A stretch of 64,000 nucleotides of DNA, taken from Oscillospiraceae bacterium (lineage in GTDB: Bacteria; Bacillota; Clostridia; Saccharofermentanales; Saccharofermentanaceae). A program made the position numbers and the translations under genes. Positions 26,061-34,748 of the stretch are shown here, one piece after another; position 1 is the first letter of the stretch; each line of letters starts with the position of its first letter. Where the stretch lies: the NCBI GenBank assembly GCA_900176545.1, contig FWXP01000001.1, positions 434,001 through 498,000 of the forward strand, read 5' to 3'. Under the pieces are notes generated by a model. That model saw only the letters and a program-made list of their open reading frames with translations. It was not told the origin of the DNA and ran no database searches.

Positions 26061-27571
26061 GCTGCTTCAGACACCTCAGCGGATCCTTCTTCTGAAGTCT
26101 CTTCAGTCGAATCAGAGATCGAATAGATGCCGTTGATCGAATTATCAATTGCTTCTACGGTAAGTTCATATGCGCTCCAAGCGCCGTAGTTCAGAAGATC
26201 ACTGCCTCCGTTAGAGAACAATACGGATGAGATAACATAAAATCCCGTATACTCCCCGTCAATGAAAACATAATAAGAACCGGAATCTCGCTCGACAAAA
26301 TCGATAGTGATGATCTGATAGGAGTTAGTGACGATCGTGAATGTCAAAGCAGGATCAAGAGTAGGGTCGGCATCAACATCGATACCTGAATACTGCATTC
26401 CGGTAATGGTGTCAAAAAGGATAGCAGCGTACGTCCTTCCTCCCTCACTTACTCTAACATATGCATTTCGATAATTAAGGTCAGCGGAAGAACCTGCCTC
26501 ACCCATTGTTCCGTTTACATTGAGCTCAAATACAAAAGTATCATCTCCATAGGTTCCTGTTATGGAAGAAACCTCAGAAGCCTCATAATCTGCGATATAG
26601 GTATCAAGAAGTGACAAAAGCGGAGTCTCGACACCATTGAACTGGAATTCGCTTATGCTGAAATATCCGTCCATCTCAGAGCAAGTACCATAATACTTTC
26701 CGCCAAGATTGAGGGAAAGAGATACTGTTATCTCACTGCCGTCATCCATAGTGAATATGAATTCAAATGCAGGATCATCAAGGCCGTATACGGAAAGATC
26801 TGATTCAGGGATATCTTCAAACTTCGTTACCTGAAGACCTGCAACAAACTCCACAAGATTCTCGTATCTCTCGGAAGCCGGACACTCCAAGGGAGAGATC
26901 ACATCAAAACCGGGATGCTCGAAGCTTCCGTTCTTTTCAACAGGTACGGTAACTATATCGGTATTATCAGAAGTTCTGATAAACTCTACTGTCGTCACCT
27001 CAGAAAGATCAAGCTCGAGAATCTTAGTAGATGCAAAATCATTTAATGTCTTATCACAATAATCTCTCTTGAGCTTAGCCGTGATATATACATTAGGATC
27101 GCCGTCGAGCATAAAGTAAACACCCTTGGAATCAAATGTATATGAACCGATATAGAGCGTCTCGACAGTACCGTCTTCCTTGGTTATCTCGATAGTATAA
27201 TCAGGATCCTCAAGAGAATAATCCGATAATGAATCGGGCTCTATGATAGTACTGGTCGCAGTATATGAACTGAGCATGCTGACATAAGACAAGACGGCGC
27301 TCTGAGATATCTCCATGCCGCTTCCTTCGATAGACCAAGTCTGAGTTCCTAGTTCAGCATCAGTCTCAGAAACAAATATAATGTCTTCCCCGCTCTTCTT
27401 ATGCATGGAAAAACGGGCTATCTCTTCACAAGAAATAGATAATACGTTCTTAGCCTCATCAGATACCTCAGGTTCATCATCCTTCTTGGGGATCGCAAAC
27501 CAGACGATGGCAAAGACTATAAGTGCCAGAAGTACTGCCGCGGGTACAATAAGATTCTTTATTGACTTCAT
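26057..27571 (-). CDS. DUF4340 domain protein of the GldA/F/G-like ABC operon
   Basis: The 504-residue protein has an N-terminal membrane anchor (residues 7-27) and a large outward domain. The domain contains the DUF4340-type pattern of paired repeats, DYSLEDPDYTIEITKEDGTV and, about 120 residues later, VYGLDDPAFEFIFTMDDGS. DUF4340 proteins usually follow GldG-like genes in gliding-type ABC clusters, as here, where the start overlaps the GldG-like stop (TAATG). The C-terminus is acidic and serine-rich. The partner genes point to an envelope complex; substrate unknown. Confidence 0.87.
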   Translation of the reverse strand: MKSIKNLIVPAAVLLALIVFAIVWFAIPKKDDEPEVSDEAKNVLSISCEEIARFSMHKKSGEDIIFVSETDAELGTQTWSIEGSGMEISQSAVLSYVSMLSSYTATSTIIEPDSLSDYSLEDPDYTIEITKEDGTVETLYIGSYTFDSKGVYFMLDGDPNVYITAKLKRDYCDKTLNDFASTKILELDLSEVTTVEFIRTSDNTDIVTVPVEKNGSFEHPGFDVISPLECPASERYENLVEFVAGLQVTKFEDIPESDLSVYGLDDPAFEFIFTMDDGSEITVSLSLNLGGKYYGTCSEMDGYFSISEFQFNGVETPLLSLLDTYIADYEASEVSSITGTYGDDTFVFELNVNGTMGEAGSSADLNYRNAYVRVSEGGRTYAAILFDTITGMQYSGIDVDADPTLDPALTFTIVTNSYQIITIDFVERDSGSYYVFIDGEYTGFYVISSVLFSNGGSDLLNYGAWSAYELTVEAIDNSINGIYSISDSTEETSEEGSAEVSEAA

Positions 27572-29052
27572 TACAGATTCTTCCTCTTGTTATATACGAT
27601 AGTGCCGACAGCGACGAGGCCCAAAGGAATGATGATCATAAGTACTACCGTCAATACATTGACAGATGACTGAGTTACCTTTGTAGGATCAAGGGAGTAA
27701 TCAGCCATAGCCTTGGAAGGAACGAGTACGGTATTCTCCGTAGGGAACATCGATCTTAAGATGTTTCTCATGAGAACAACATTGGAATCGTTATATCCGA
27801 ATGTAGAGATATAGTCGTCCGAAGTAAGATCAGTCGTACCGAAAGCATAGAGACGGGGCGCATTATCGGAACCTGTGAAAGTACAATACATACCTACATT
27901 ATGTACGCCCTGATCCGCAAAGGATACATTTGTATCATAGCCCTGAGTTGATGTAGCTAATTCAGATGACTGAAGTATAGCATAAGCAGATGCCTGAGAA
28001 GTACCGTTATCGATAGGTCTTACAGTCCTACAATAGCTGACACGAACCGTAGGAGATACGGCGAGCTCATCAAAAGGAGATGCAACTGTGACAAGGGACT
28101 GATTATAAAGACCATTGTAAAGGACCATATCTGCATCATTCTCGAGGAGCATATAAGGATCAATAGCGATACCCATTACGCTGATGGCATCATTAAGGTT
28201 AGTAAAGTATTCAGTAGCATTCTGATAGTAGTTAACTGCTAAGAGCATATCACCGCCGTTATAGAGATATTCCTTTATAGCATCTGCCATGCCTTCGGAG
28301 ATATCGGAATTGATGCCGTTGATTATAAGAAGATCACAATCCTCAGGGATCGCAAATACCGTGCTGGCGGGAAGCTCTGCAGACTCGATACCTATGGAAG
28401 CTAAGACCTTGGAAAGCTGGAGATGTGTAGGCTCCTGAAGTCCGGTAATAAAATATGCCTTATAAGAGTAACCGTTAACAAGTGTATAGATCGCATTTGT
28501 AAATGTAGCTTCGCAGACATTTGCCGTAGCGTAGCCCGTGGTCTGATCAACTGCAAAACAATCATAAGCCGTAACAGATTGTACCTTGCCGTTATAGTAG
28601 ACTGCGAACTGGTTCTGCTCAAGACCTGCGATACCCTCGGGATCGAGCTCGGAGATGATACCGGGGTGTGAAGCGGGATCTATGTATTCGACCGTTACCT
28701 TACCGTCAGACTTCTCTGCGTAGTCTTCGAGCAAGGGACATACGTACTCGAGAGATGTACCTGCGATACTCTCAGGCTCCTCGAATAATCCGACTATCCT
28801 GATATGTGTATCTGCAGGAAGAGATGCAATGAAATCCTCAGTAGTTTGAGATACCGTATGCTGTCCGGTAGAGGACATATCAAACACGAACTTATCACCT
28901 AAGATGGCGTCGAACAGGATATCTACCACAAGGACTATAGCGATCAGTATGATGACCGATCCTATGGAGAACCACTTAAGTGAGATATTACGTTTATCTA
29001 TATTCTTATCGCTGCTCTTAAGGAGCGCATTGTTCTTGGAACTGTTACTCAT
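27571..29052 (-). CDS. GldG-like substrate-binding component of an ABC-type system
   Basis: The 493-residue protein has a membrane helix near residues 26-50 and another near the C-terminus (about 468-486). The large domain between them contains the GldG/IFT52-type pattern of two alpha/beta halves (for example CDLLIINGINSDIS and AIKEYLYNGGDMLLAVN). In gliding bacteria GldG works with GldA and GldF; in non-gliding Bacillota the role is unknown. It lies 23 bases after the permease gene with an AGAGGTTG ribosome binding site. The order ATPase, permease, GldG-like, DUF4340 is the conserved cluster layout. Confidence 0.88.
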   Translation of the reverse strand: MSNSSKNNALLKSSDKNIDKRNISLKWFSIGSVIILIAIVLVVDILFDAILGDKFVFDMSSTGQHTVSQTTEDFIASLPADTHIRIVGLFEEPESIAGTSLEYVCPLLEDYAEKSDGKVTVEYIDPASHPGIISELDPEGIAGLEQNQFAVYYNGKVQSVTAYDCFAVDQTTGYATANVCEATFTNAIYTLVNGYSYKAYFITGLQEPTHLQLSKVLASIGIESAELPASTVFAIPEDCDLLIINGINSDISEGMADAIKEYLYNGGDMLLAVNYYQNATEYFTNLNDAISVMGIAIDPYMLLENDADMVLYNGLYNQSLVTVASPFDELAVSPTVRVSYCRTVRPIDNGTSQASAYAILQSSELATSTQGYDTNVSFADQGVHNVGMYCTFTGSDNAPRLYAFGTTDLTSDDYISTFGYNDSNVVLMRNILRSMFPTENTVLVPSKAMADYSLDPTKVTQSSVNVLTVVLMIIIPLGLVAVGTIVYNKRKNL

Positions 29053-29075
29053 CTTGGATCAACCTCTTTCGAACC

Positions 29076-29843
29076 TTATTTCTGCGACCAACGCTTCTTC
29101 TCGAGCACTCTGAATGTAAGGTAAAGGAATACGAGTGCAAGTGAAACGCAGTAGACCAAGGGGAATACGGAGAATACACCGTATCTGAACTCCTGTGTCT
29201 TGGCAAGAGGATCGAGCCACTTGACTGCATTTGCTATCTTCTCTCCGACGGCAGCGATACTTGTAGCATCTGATGACTCATTAGTCATCAAGGAAGTAAT
29301 ACCGTTGGAGATAAATGTGCTGAGTGTAGCCAGCATCTGGAATATCAGAAGGAATACAAAGCTCAGGATCGCCGAGATGATCTGACTGTCCGTAAGTGAC
29401 GATGTAAAGAGACCGATAGCGATATAGAGCGCCGCAACAAAGAAGAATACAACTGAAGCTCCGAGGACTCCGATACCTACAGAACCCTTAGAGGACTTAG
29501 TGATGATGATATGTATGATTATGTTGACGAACATGATGCCGAAGAGTGCAAGAGCAGCAAGGAACTTACCCAGTACGACATCGAAGAGGGACACGGGATT
29601 CGTGTAATATAAGATCTCGGTACCTCTCTTCTTATCCTCGGAGAGAAGTCCCATCGTGATGATAGGAACAAATACTACGAAGAAAGAGATCATGGAGATT
29701 ATCTCACTTGCGATATTTGCCTGTGCATAAGCAAACATATTTATATACTGATAACCTGATATGAACGCGAACAACGCCAGGGCGATATAACCTACAGGCG
29801 ACTTAAAATATGAGAAGAACTCTCGTTTAAATACTGCAAACAT
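29076..29843 (-). CDS. ABC-2 type permease (GldF-like)
   Basis: The 255-residue protein has six hydrophobic segments. The start MFAVFKREFFSYFKSPVGYI is typical of ABC-2 permeases of the GldF/NatB group. An EDKKRGTEILYYTNP segment after the second helix is the usual coupling region. It forms the membrane channel with the ATPase encoded 22 bases upstream. The ribosome binding site is a strong AGGAGGAAG. Confidence 0.92.
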   Translation of the reverse strand: MFAVFKREFFSYFKSPVGYIALALFAFISGYQYINMFAYAQANIASEIISMISFFVVFVPIITMGLLSEDKKRGTEILYYTNPVSLFDVVLGKFLAALALFGIMFVNIIIHIIITKSSKGSVGIGVLGASVVFFFVAALYIAIGLFTSSLTDSQIISAILSFVFLLIFQMLATLSTFISNGITSLMTNESSDATSIAAVGEKIANAVKWLDPLAKTQEFRYGVFSVFPLVYCVSLALVFLYLTFRVLEKKRWSQK

Positions 29844-29865
29844 ACTTTACTTCCTCCTTTTTCCG

Positions 29866-30804
29866 TCAATGCGAAGTGATGCTCAGGAATACTTCCTCGA
29901 GCGTCGGATCGAGTGAACGGAATTCAAGGATGGGCCATCCTCCTTTTGCCATGTTATAGAAGATGTTGGCACGAAGATCACTGCCTAATGTAGGATCGAG
30001 CATTATCTCCAGCTCATGTATACCCGAATCGTCTGACATACGGGGCTTAACATCGATGATACCCGGTATGGTACGGATCGAATTGACTACTTCCTTAAGG
30101 GGACCCTTGAAGCTCAAAAGGAGCTTGGACTTGCCGCTCAATTTCTTAGATAGATCGGTGATAGTATCAACAGCCGCTACTCTTCCGTGGTTGATGATAA
30201 CGACTCTGTCACACATAGCCTGTATCTCCGAAAGGATATGGGAGCTTATGATGACCGTGTGATTCTTGGCAAGACCCTTAACGAGCTTTCTTATCTCAAG
30301 GATCTGATTAGGATCGAGACCTACAGTAGGCTCGTCGAGTATCAATATGGAAGGATTGCCTACAAGTGCCTGTGCGATACCGACACGCTGCTTATAACCC
30401 TTGGAGAGATTGCCGATCAATCTCTCTGCAACATCAGTTATCTTGACCATGGAGAGGATCTTGGCAAGCTGCATCTTCCTCTCGACCTTAGGTACTTTCT
30501 TAAGATCACATATAAAGTTTAAGTACTCGAGTACCGTCATATCCATATATAAGGGAGGTAACTCGGGAAGATAACCTATGCACTTCTTAGCTTCTTCGGG
30601 ATTCTCAAGAATATCGAATCCGTTGACCTTAACGGAACCTGACGTAGATGACAGATAACCGGTCAATATATTCATGGTAGTGGATTTACCGGCACCGTTA
30701 GGACCGAGAAAACCGAGAACTTCACCATCTTCGACCGTGAAACTTATGCCGTTCACGGCTCTCTTGTCACCGTAAACCTTGACAAGATCCTTGATCTCAA
30801 TCAT
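29866..30804 (-). CDS. ABC transporter ATP-binding protein (GldA-like)
   Basis: The 312-residue ATPase shows Walker A GPNGAGKSTT (about residues 34-43), the signature LSKGYKQR, Walker B ILILDEPTVGLD and the switch histidine in TVIISSH. The C-terminal 80-residue extension is typical of ABC-2 exporters. It is the first gene of the Gld-like operon (ATPase, permease, GldG-like, DUF4340, DUF5711-like). Known relatives drive gliding, export or antibiotic resistance; nothing here fixes the substrate. A GGAGG lies about 10 bases before the ATG. Confidence 0.95.
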   Translation of the reverse strand: MIEIKDLVKVYGDKRAVNGISFTVEDGEVLGFLGPNGAGKSTTMNILTGYLSSTSGSVKVNGFDILENPEEAKKCIGYLPELPPLYMDMTVLEYLNFICDLKKVPKVERKMQLAKILSMVKITDVAERLIGNLSKGYKQRVGIAQALVGNPSILILDEPTVGLDPNQILEIRKLVKGLAKNHTVIISSHILSEIQAMCDRVVIINHGRVAAVDTITDLSKKLSGKSKLLLSFKGPLKEVVNSIRTIPGIIDVKPRMSDDSGIHELEIMLDPTLGSDLRANIFYNMAKGGWPILEFRSLDPTLEEVFLSITSH

Positions 30805-30855
30805 TTAATAGCCTCCTGCTGATACACATTACATTCTATTGTATCTCAAAGATTT

Positions 30856-31614
30856 CTAAACAAAAAGATAAATTTCTGAATCAAAGACATGGACACCTTC
30901 GTCCTTGTAACCTGTCACATAGAAGCCGTATTCAGTCTTGATGACATATATATCAACTTTTTCCCCGCTCTTGACTTCATTAACATAAGTTATCGCGAAA
31001 TCCTTTACGAGTGAAACATCTATATCGGACTTATAAAGAGCATCAAGGACCCAAGCCATATATCTCGTGTTGTTCACGTGATGATTATGGTCCAGTTCGG
31101 AATAATCAGCATATTTGGTAATTACAGGCTTAGTATCAAGGACTTCCGATGAAGGAATAGACTTGAACTTAGGGCAACGCTCCCCGTATACGAGAAGATC
31201 TCTTTGAACCACAGGTGCTGAAAGACCCTCTATCCTTCCGGGGATCAATGGCCTATGAGTCTTAAGGTCAGCTAATATCCATATGGATGAAGCGAAGCCG
31301 ATCCTGTTGTTATCGTTGTCGTATATCTCGTATTCCCTGTCGAAATAGAGCTTCTCACATCCGTTGCTCCACGTCCTGATGGTAAATTCATCTCTCCATG
31401 CAGGCAACCTGTCGATATGAACCTTCATTCTAAGGATTATCCAGCAGGCATTAAGTGATGTTACTACAGTCCTGTCAAATCCGCAGTCACCTGCACCCTT
31501 ATCAGCTGTCTCCTGGAGATCACCCAGCAGCACAGGAATAGAAAGAGCCTGGTGATCACTGCATTCGGTACCCTTGACATAGAACTTCAGTTCTGAATAT
31601 TCGGGAACATCCAT
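30856..31614 (-). CDS. acyl-ACP thioesterase
   Basis: The protein of about 252 residues is a double hot-dog acyl-ACP thioesterase. DEFTIRTWSNGCEKLYFDRE forms part of the first hot-dog, and SELDHNHHVNNTRYM carries the catalytic-type Asn and His of the second. It releases free fatty acids from acyl carrier protein in the cytoplasm. An upstream in-frame start at 31692 would overlap the preceding gene by 77 bases. The ATG at 31614, two bases after that gene's TAA and with GAGG ahead, gives the usual family length. No fatty-acid synthesis genes adjoin it here; acpP is 17 kb away. Confidence 0.9.
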   Translation of the reverse strand: MDVPEYSELKFYVKGTECSDHQALSIPVLLGDLQETADKGAGDCGFDRTVVTSLNACWIILRMKVHIDRLPAWRDEFTIRTWSNGCEKLYFDREYEIYDNDNNRIGFASSIWILADLKTHRPLIPGRIEGLSAPVVQRDLLVYGERCPKFKSIPSSEVLDTKPVITKYADYSELDHNHHVNNTRYMAWVLDALYKSDIDVSLVKDFAITYVNEVKSGEKVDIYVIKTEYGFYVTGYKDEGVHVFDSEIYLFV

Positions 31615-31615
31615 A

Positions 31616-32170
31616 TTACTGTCTACCTCGCACGAGCTCAGGCTTGATAACGGTAGCTCTGGGATTGAATCTTCGTAAGAGCGGATATACATCAGGACTG
31701 AACCTGAAGATCAACATATATCTGTAGCTTCCGGCATTGACCAGCATATACCAGTCATCTTCATTTCCGGTCACTTCACGGTTCTCGGTACAGTTAAGAG
31801 AGAATTCACAGTTAGACTTATCAGAATCGAATCTGTCTGATGACGTAGGACCTATGAACTCACAATCCCTAACGGTAAAGCATACGAGCTCTTCCCTCTT
31901 AGTCATAGCGGTGATGGAAGTCGCCGTAACCTGATCATTTACCATAGAGATCTCGTACTCGACCTTGAGCTTACGGTTCAGATACCATACAAGGAACCAT
32001 ATCAAGAGAGTGAACATACCGGTAAAGAAGATTATGTTATAACCGATGAGCATCGGAAAGATATTAACTATCAACGTAAGGATGATGGCACCTATCACAG
32101 AAGTAACAGGAAATATCTTACCGAGAGTGCCATTATCTCTCTTGACTATATCTTCATAAAAAGAATCCAT
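31616..32170 (-). CDS. unknown membrane protein (possibly DUF6106)
   Basis: The 184-residue protein has two adjacent membrane helices near residues 22-42 and 44-63, then a soluble domain rich in beta segments (VEYEISMVNDQVTATSI, VCFTVRDCEFIGP). The start MDSFYEDIVKRDN and the two-helix layout recall a Lachnospiraceae family I associate with DUF6106, but this is from memory. The thioesterase gene starts 2 bases after its stop, so they are co-expressed. The ribosome binding site is GGAGGATAA. Confidence 0.7.
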   Translation of the reverse strand: MDSFYEDIVKRDNGTLGKIFPVTSVIGAIILTLIVNIFPMLIGYNIIFFTGMFTLLIWFLVWYLNRKLKVEYEISMVNDQVTATSITAMTKREELVCFTVRDCEFIGPTSSDRFDSDKSNCEFSLNCTENREVTGNEDDWYMLVNAGSYRYMLIFRFSPDVYPLLRRFNPRATVIKPELVRGRQ

Positions 32171-32254
32171 ATAAATGTTATCCTCCGTAAATCCACGTCA
32201 TATATTAGCATATAAAGCGTTAAATATATCCGTTAATTTGAAGAAATAGTGAGT

Positions 32255-32288
32255 AAAAAAGCGGTGCCCCTCATCAGGACACCGCTTT
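32255..32288 (-). terminator. intrinsic terminator of pnp
   Basis: On the minus strand AAAGCGGTGTCC and GGGCACCGCTTT pair over about 12 bp (one G-U) and are followed by a T run, 27 bases after the pnp stop. Confidence 0.88.
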
Positions 32289-32314
32289 ATCAGGTATTCA
32301 ACTCATAATGAGGA

Positions 32315-34564
32315 TCAGAATTCGATCCTTCTGCCCTTTCTATTGCTGTCGTCATCTCCGCCGTTGTTGTCGTCACGGAAATTCCTTCTCTCGCGGTTAC
32401 CGCCGAAAGAACCTCTTCTCTCGCGGTTAGGACGATTCTCTCTCTTTCTGGGCTCCTCTTCTACATAGCCTTCGGGCTTGGGAAGAGTATCTCTGATGGA
32501 AAGGTTGAGTCTGCCCTGAGAATCGATCTCGATGAGCTTGACCTTAACCTTGTCTCCCTCGTGAACAACATCCTCGACCTTGTCGACTCTGTTCCAAGCG
32601 AGCTTAGAGATATGTACAAGACCTTCCTTACCGGGAAGGAACTCAACGAATGCACCGAAGTCCATAAGTCTTGTTACAACACCGTCGAACTCCTGACCTA
32701 CTTCAGGATCAGCGATGATGCCGTTGATGATCGTCTGAGCCTTAGCTGCAGCCTCAAGGTCAGGTGTAGAGATAAAGAGCTGACCGTTATCGTTGATGTT
32801 GATGTCGGCACCTGTATCAGCGATGATCTTATTGATGACCTTTCCGCCGGAACCGATGACCTCACGGATCTTATCAACGGGGATCTGCATGGAGATGATC
32901 CTGGGAGCCCACTTGGAAAGCTCAGCTCTGGGAGCCTCGATCCTGGGAAGGATGATCTCGTTGATGATCTTGAGACGGCCCTTATGTGTCATCTCAAAAG
33001 CAGCCTTGATGATGTCGAGGGAAAGACCTTCAACCTTGATATCAACCTGAATGGATGTGATACCTTCTGTTGTACCTGCAACCTTGAAGTCCATATCACC
33101 GAAGAAGTCCTCGATACCCTGGATATCCATGAATACAAGGAAGTCCTCGTCATTCTCTTCGTTTACGATAAGACCGCTGGAGATACCTGCAACAGGTCTC
33201 TTGATAGGTACACCTGCATCCATAAGGGAAAGTGTAGATGCGCATACGGAACCCTGAGATGTAGAACCGTTAGACATTGTGATCTCAGATACGGTTCTGA
33301 TAGCGTAAGGGAACTCTTCCTCGGAAGGAAGTACGGGGATAAGGGATCTCTCAGCGAGAGCACCGTGACCGATCTCACGACGTCCGGGAGATCTTGTAGC
33401 CTTAGCCTCACCTACGGAATATCCGGGGAAGTTATAGTGATGGATATATCTTTTTGTTGTCTGCTCATCGAGACCCTCGAGCTTCTGTGCCTCAGCAAGA
33501 GGAGCAAGAGTACAGATATTCATTACCTGTGTCTGACCTCTCTGGAAGAATGAGGAACCGTGAACTCTGGGAAGTACTCCGACATCGCAGGAAAGAGGTC
33601 TGATCTCGTCAAGAGCTCTTCCGTCAACACGAACATGCTCTCTGAAGAGATAATCTCTTACTACCTTCTTCTCAAGCTTGTAGATAGCATCAGCTGCCCA
33701 GGAAGAAAGACCTTCTTCTTTCTCTTCAAGGAGATCAACAACCTCAGCCTGAAGAGCTGCTACATTAGCATCTCTTACGGACTTGTCATCAGAAAGGACT
33801 GCCTGACGCATCTTGTCCCAGCCGTACTCCTTAACAAGGTGGAATACTTCCTCGGGAACATCAGCAGACTCATATTCGAACTTGGGCTTACCGATCTCAG
33901 CTACGATAGAGTTGATGAAAGCAACGATCTCCTTGATGACCTCATGACCCTCAGCGATAGCATTGAGCATGATATCATCGGGAACTTCATTAGCACCTGC
34001 CTCTACCATGCAGATCTTAGTTGCTGTACCTGCAAGTGTTACATACATCTGAGATACTTCACGCTGTGCAAGAGTAGGGTTGATAACAGTCTTATTGTCG
34101 ATAAGTCCGAGAACTACACCGCCGACAGGTCCCTTCCAGGGAATATCGGAGATAGCGATAGCGATAGATGTACCGAGCATAGCCGTGATCTCAGGTGAAC
34201 AATCGGGATCAACAGCCATAACAGTGTTGTTAACAACTACGTCGTTACGAAGATCCTTCGGGAACAAAGGTCTGATAGGACGGTCGATAACACGGGATGT
34301 AAGGATAGCCTTCTCTCCGGGTCTTCCCTCTCTCTTGAGGTAACCTCCGGGGATCTTACCTACTGCATACATCTTCTCCTCGTAATCAACAGACAGAGGG
34401 AAGAAATCGATGCCGTCTCTGGGCTGCTCGGAAGCAGTTACAGTGGAAAGAACAGCTGTCTCACCGTACTTGATGAGAACTGAACCGTTAGCGAACTGAG
34501 CGATCTTACCGGTCTGTACTTCGACAGGTCTTCCGGCGATCACGGTCTTGAAAATCTTTTCCAT
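32315..34564 (-). CDS. pnp: polyribonucleotide nucleotidyltransferase (PNPase)
   Basis: The 749-residue protein has the complete order: two RNase PH domains with the helical linker between them, a KH domain (PVDKIREVIGSGGKVI near residue 560) and an S1 domain (GQEFDGVVTRLMDFGAFVEF). It ends in a basic, Arg/Gly-rich tail of about 50 residues (RRGSFGGNRERR) that should bind RNA. PNPase degrades RNA 3' to 5' with phosphate as a trimer. rpsO, its usual neighbour in many bacteria, is 8.4 kb away here. The message has a strong promoter and a long structured leader, consistent with autoregulation. Confidence 0.98.
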   Translation of the reverse strand: MEKIFKTVIAGRPVEVQTGKIAQFANGSVLIKYGETAVLSTVTASEQPRDGIDFFPLSVDYEEKMYAVGKIPGGYLKREGRPGEKAILTSRVIDRPIRPLFPKDLRNDVVVNNTVMAVDPDCSPEITAMLGTSIAIAISDIPWKGPVGGVVLGLIDNKTVINPTLAQREVSQMYVTLAGTATKICMVEAGANEVPDDIMLNAIAEGHEVIKEIVAFINSIVAEIGKPKFEYESADVPEEVFHLVKEYGWDKMRQAVLSDDKSVRDANVAALQAEVVDLLEEKEEGLSSWAADAIYKLEKKVVRDYLFREHVRVDGRALDEIRPLSCDVGVLPRVHGSSFFQRGQTQVMNICTLAPLAEAQKLEGLDEQTTKRYIHHYNFPGYSVGEAKATRSPGRREIGHGALAERSLIPVLPSEEEFPYAIRTVSEITMSNGSTSQGSVCASTLSLMDAGVPIKRPVAGISSGLIVNEENDEDFLVFMDIQGIEDFFGDMDFKVAGTTEGITSIQVDIKVEGLSLDIIKAAFEMTHKGRLKIINEIILPRIEAPRAELSKWAPRIISMQIPVDKIREVIGSGGKVINKIIADTGADININDNGQLFISTPDLEAAAKAQTIINGIIADPEVGQEFDGVVTRLMDFGAFVEFLPGKEGLVHISKLAWNRVDKVEDVVHEGDKVKVKLIEIDSQGRLNLSIRDTLPKPEGYVEEEPRKRENRPNRERRGSFGGNRERRNFRDDNNGGDDDSNRKGRRIEF

Positions 34565-34593
34565 TAGATTCTCTCCTTTATAAATATGGATTT

Positions 34594-34666
34594 ACAAGGA
34601 GGTAGTCCGCAGATTCAAATACCGACACGGGTTCGGTATCTCAATCTACTTACTACACTCCCTTGT
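34594..34666 (-). promoter_or_regulatory. long leader hairpin of pnp mRNA
   Basis: Segments 34594-34599/34661-34666, 34602-34606/34652-34656, 34611-34615/34643-34647 and 34619-34625/34633-34639 are complementary in nested order. Together they give one long interrupted stem with a 7-base loop. It lies between the promoter and the ribosome binding site of pnp. In Escherichia coli a leader stem cut by RNase III lets PNPase repress its own message. The same control here is an inference from position and shape. Confidence 0.7.
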
Positions 34667-34687
34667 TTACGGCATAAAGCCAAATTA

Positions 34688-34715
34688 ATTATACCCTAAT
34701 TAGATAAAAAGACAA
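34688..34715 (-). promoter_or_regulatory. pnp promoter
   Basis: On the minus strand TTGTCT (34710-34715) and a consensus TATAAT (34688-34693) are 16 bases apart. The predicted leader of about 115 bases contains the hairpin. Confidence 0.8.
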
Positions 34716-34748
34716 ACTGATAGCATCAACAAACTGTTAATAAGAAGA

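Noticed and set aside
32561-33553. 330-codon open frame on the plus strand opposite pnp
   Set aside because: It lies wholly antisense to the conserved pnp gene, has no family resemblance and arises from codon bias of pnp.
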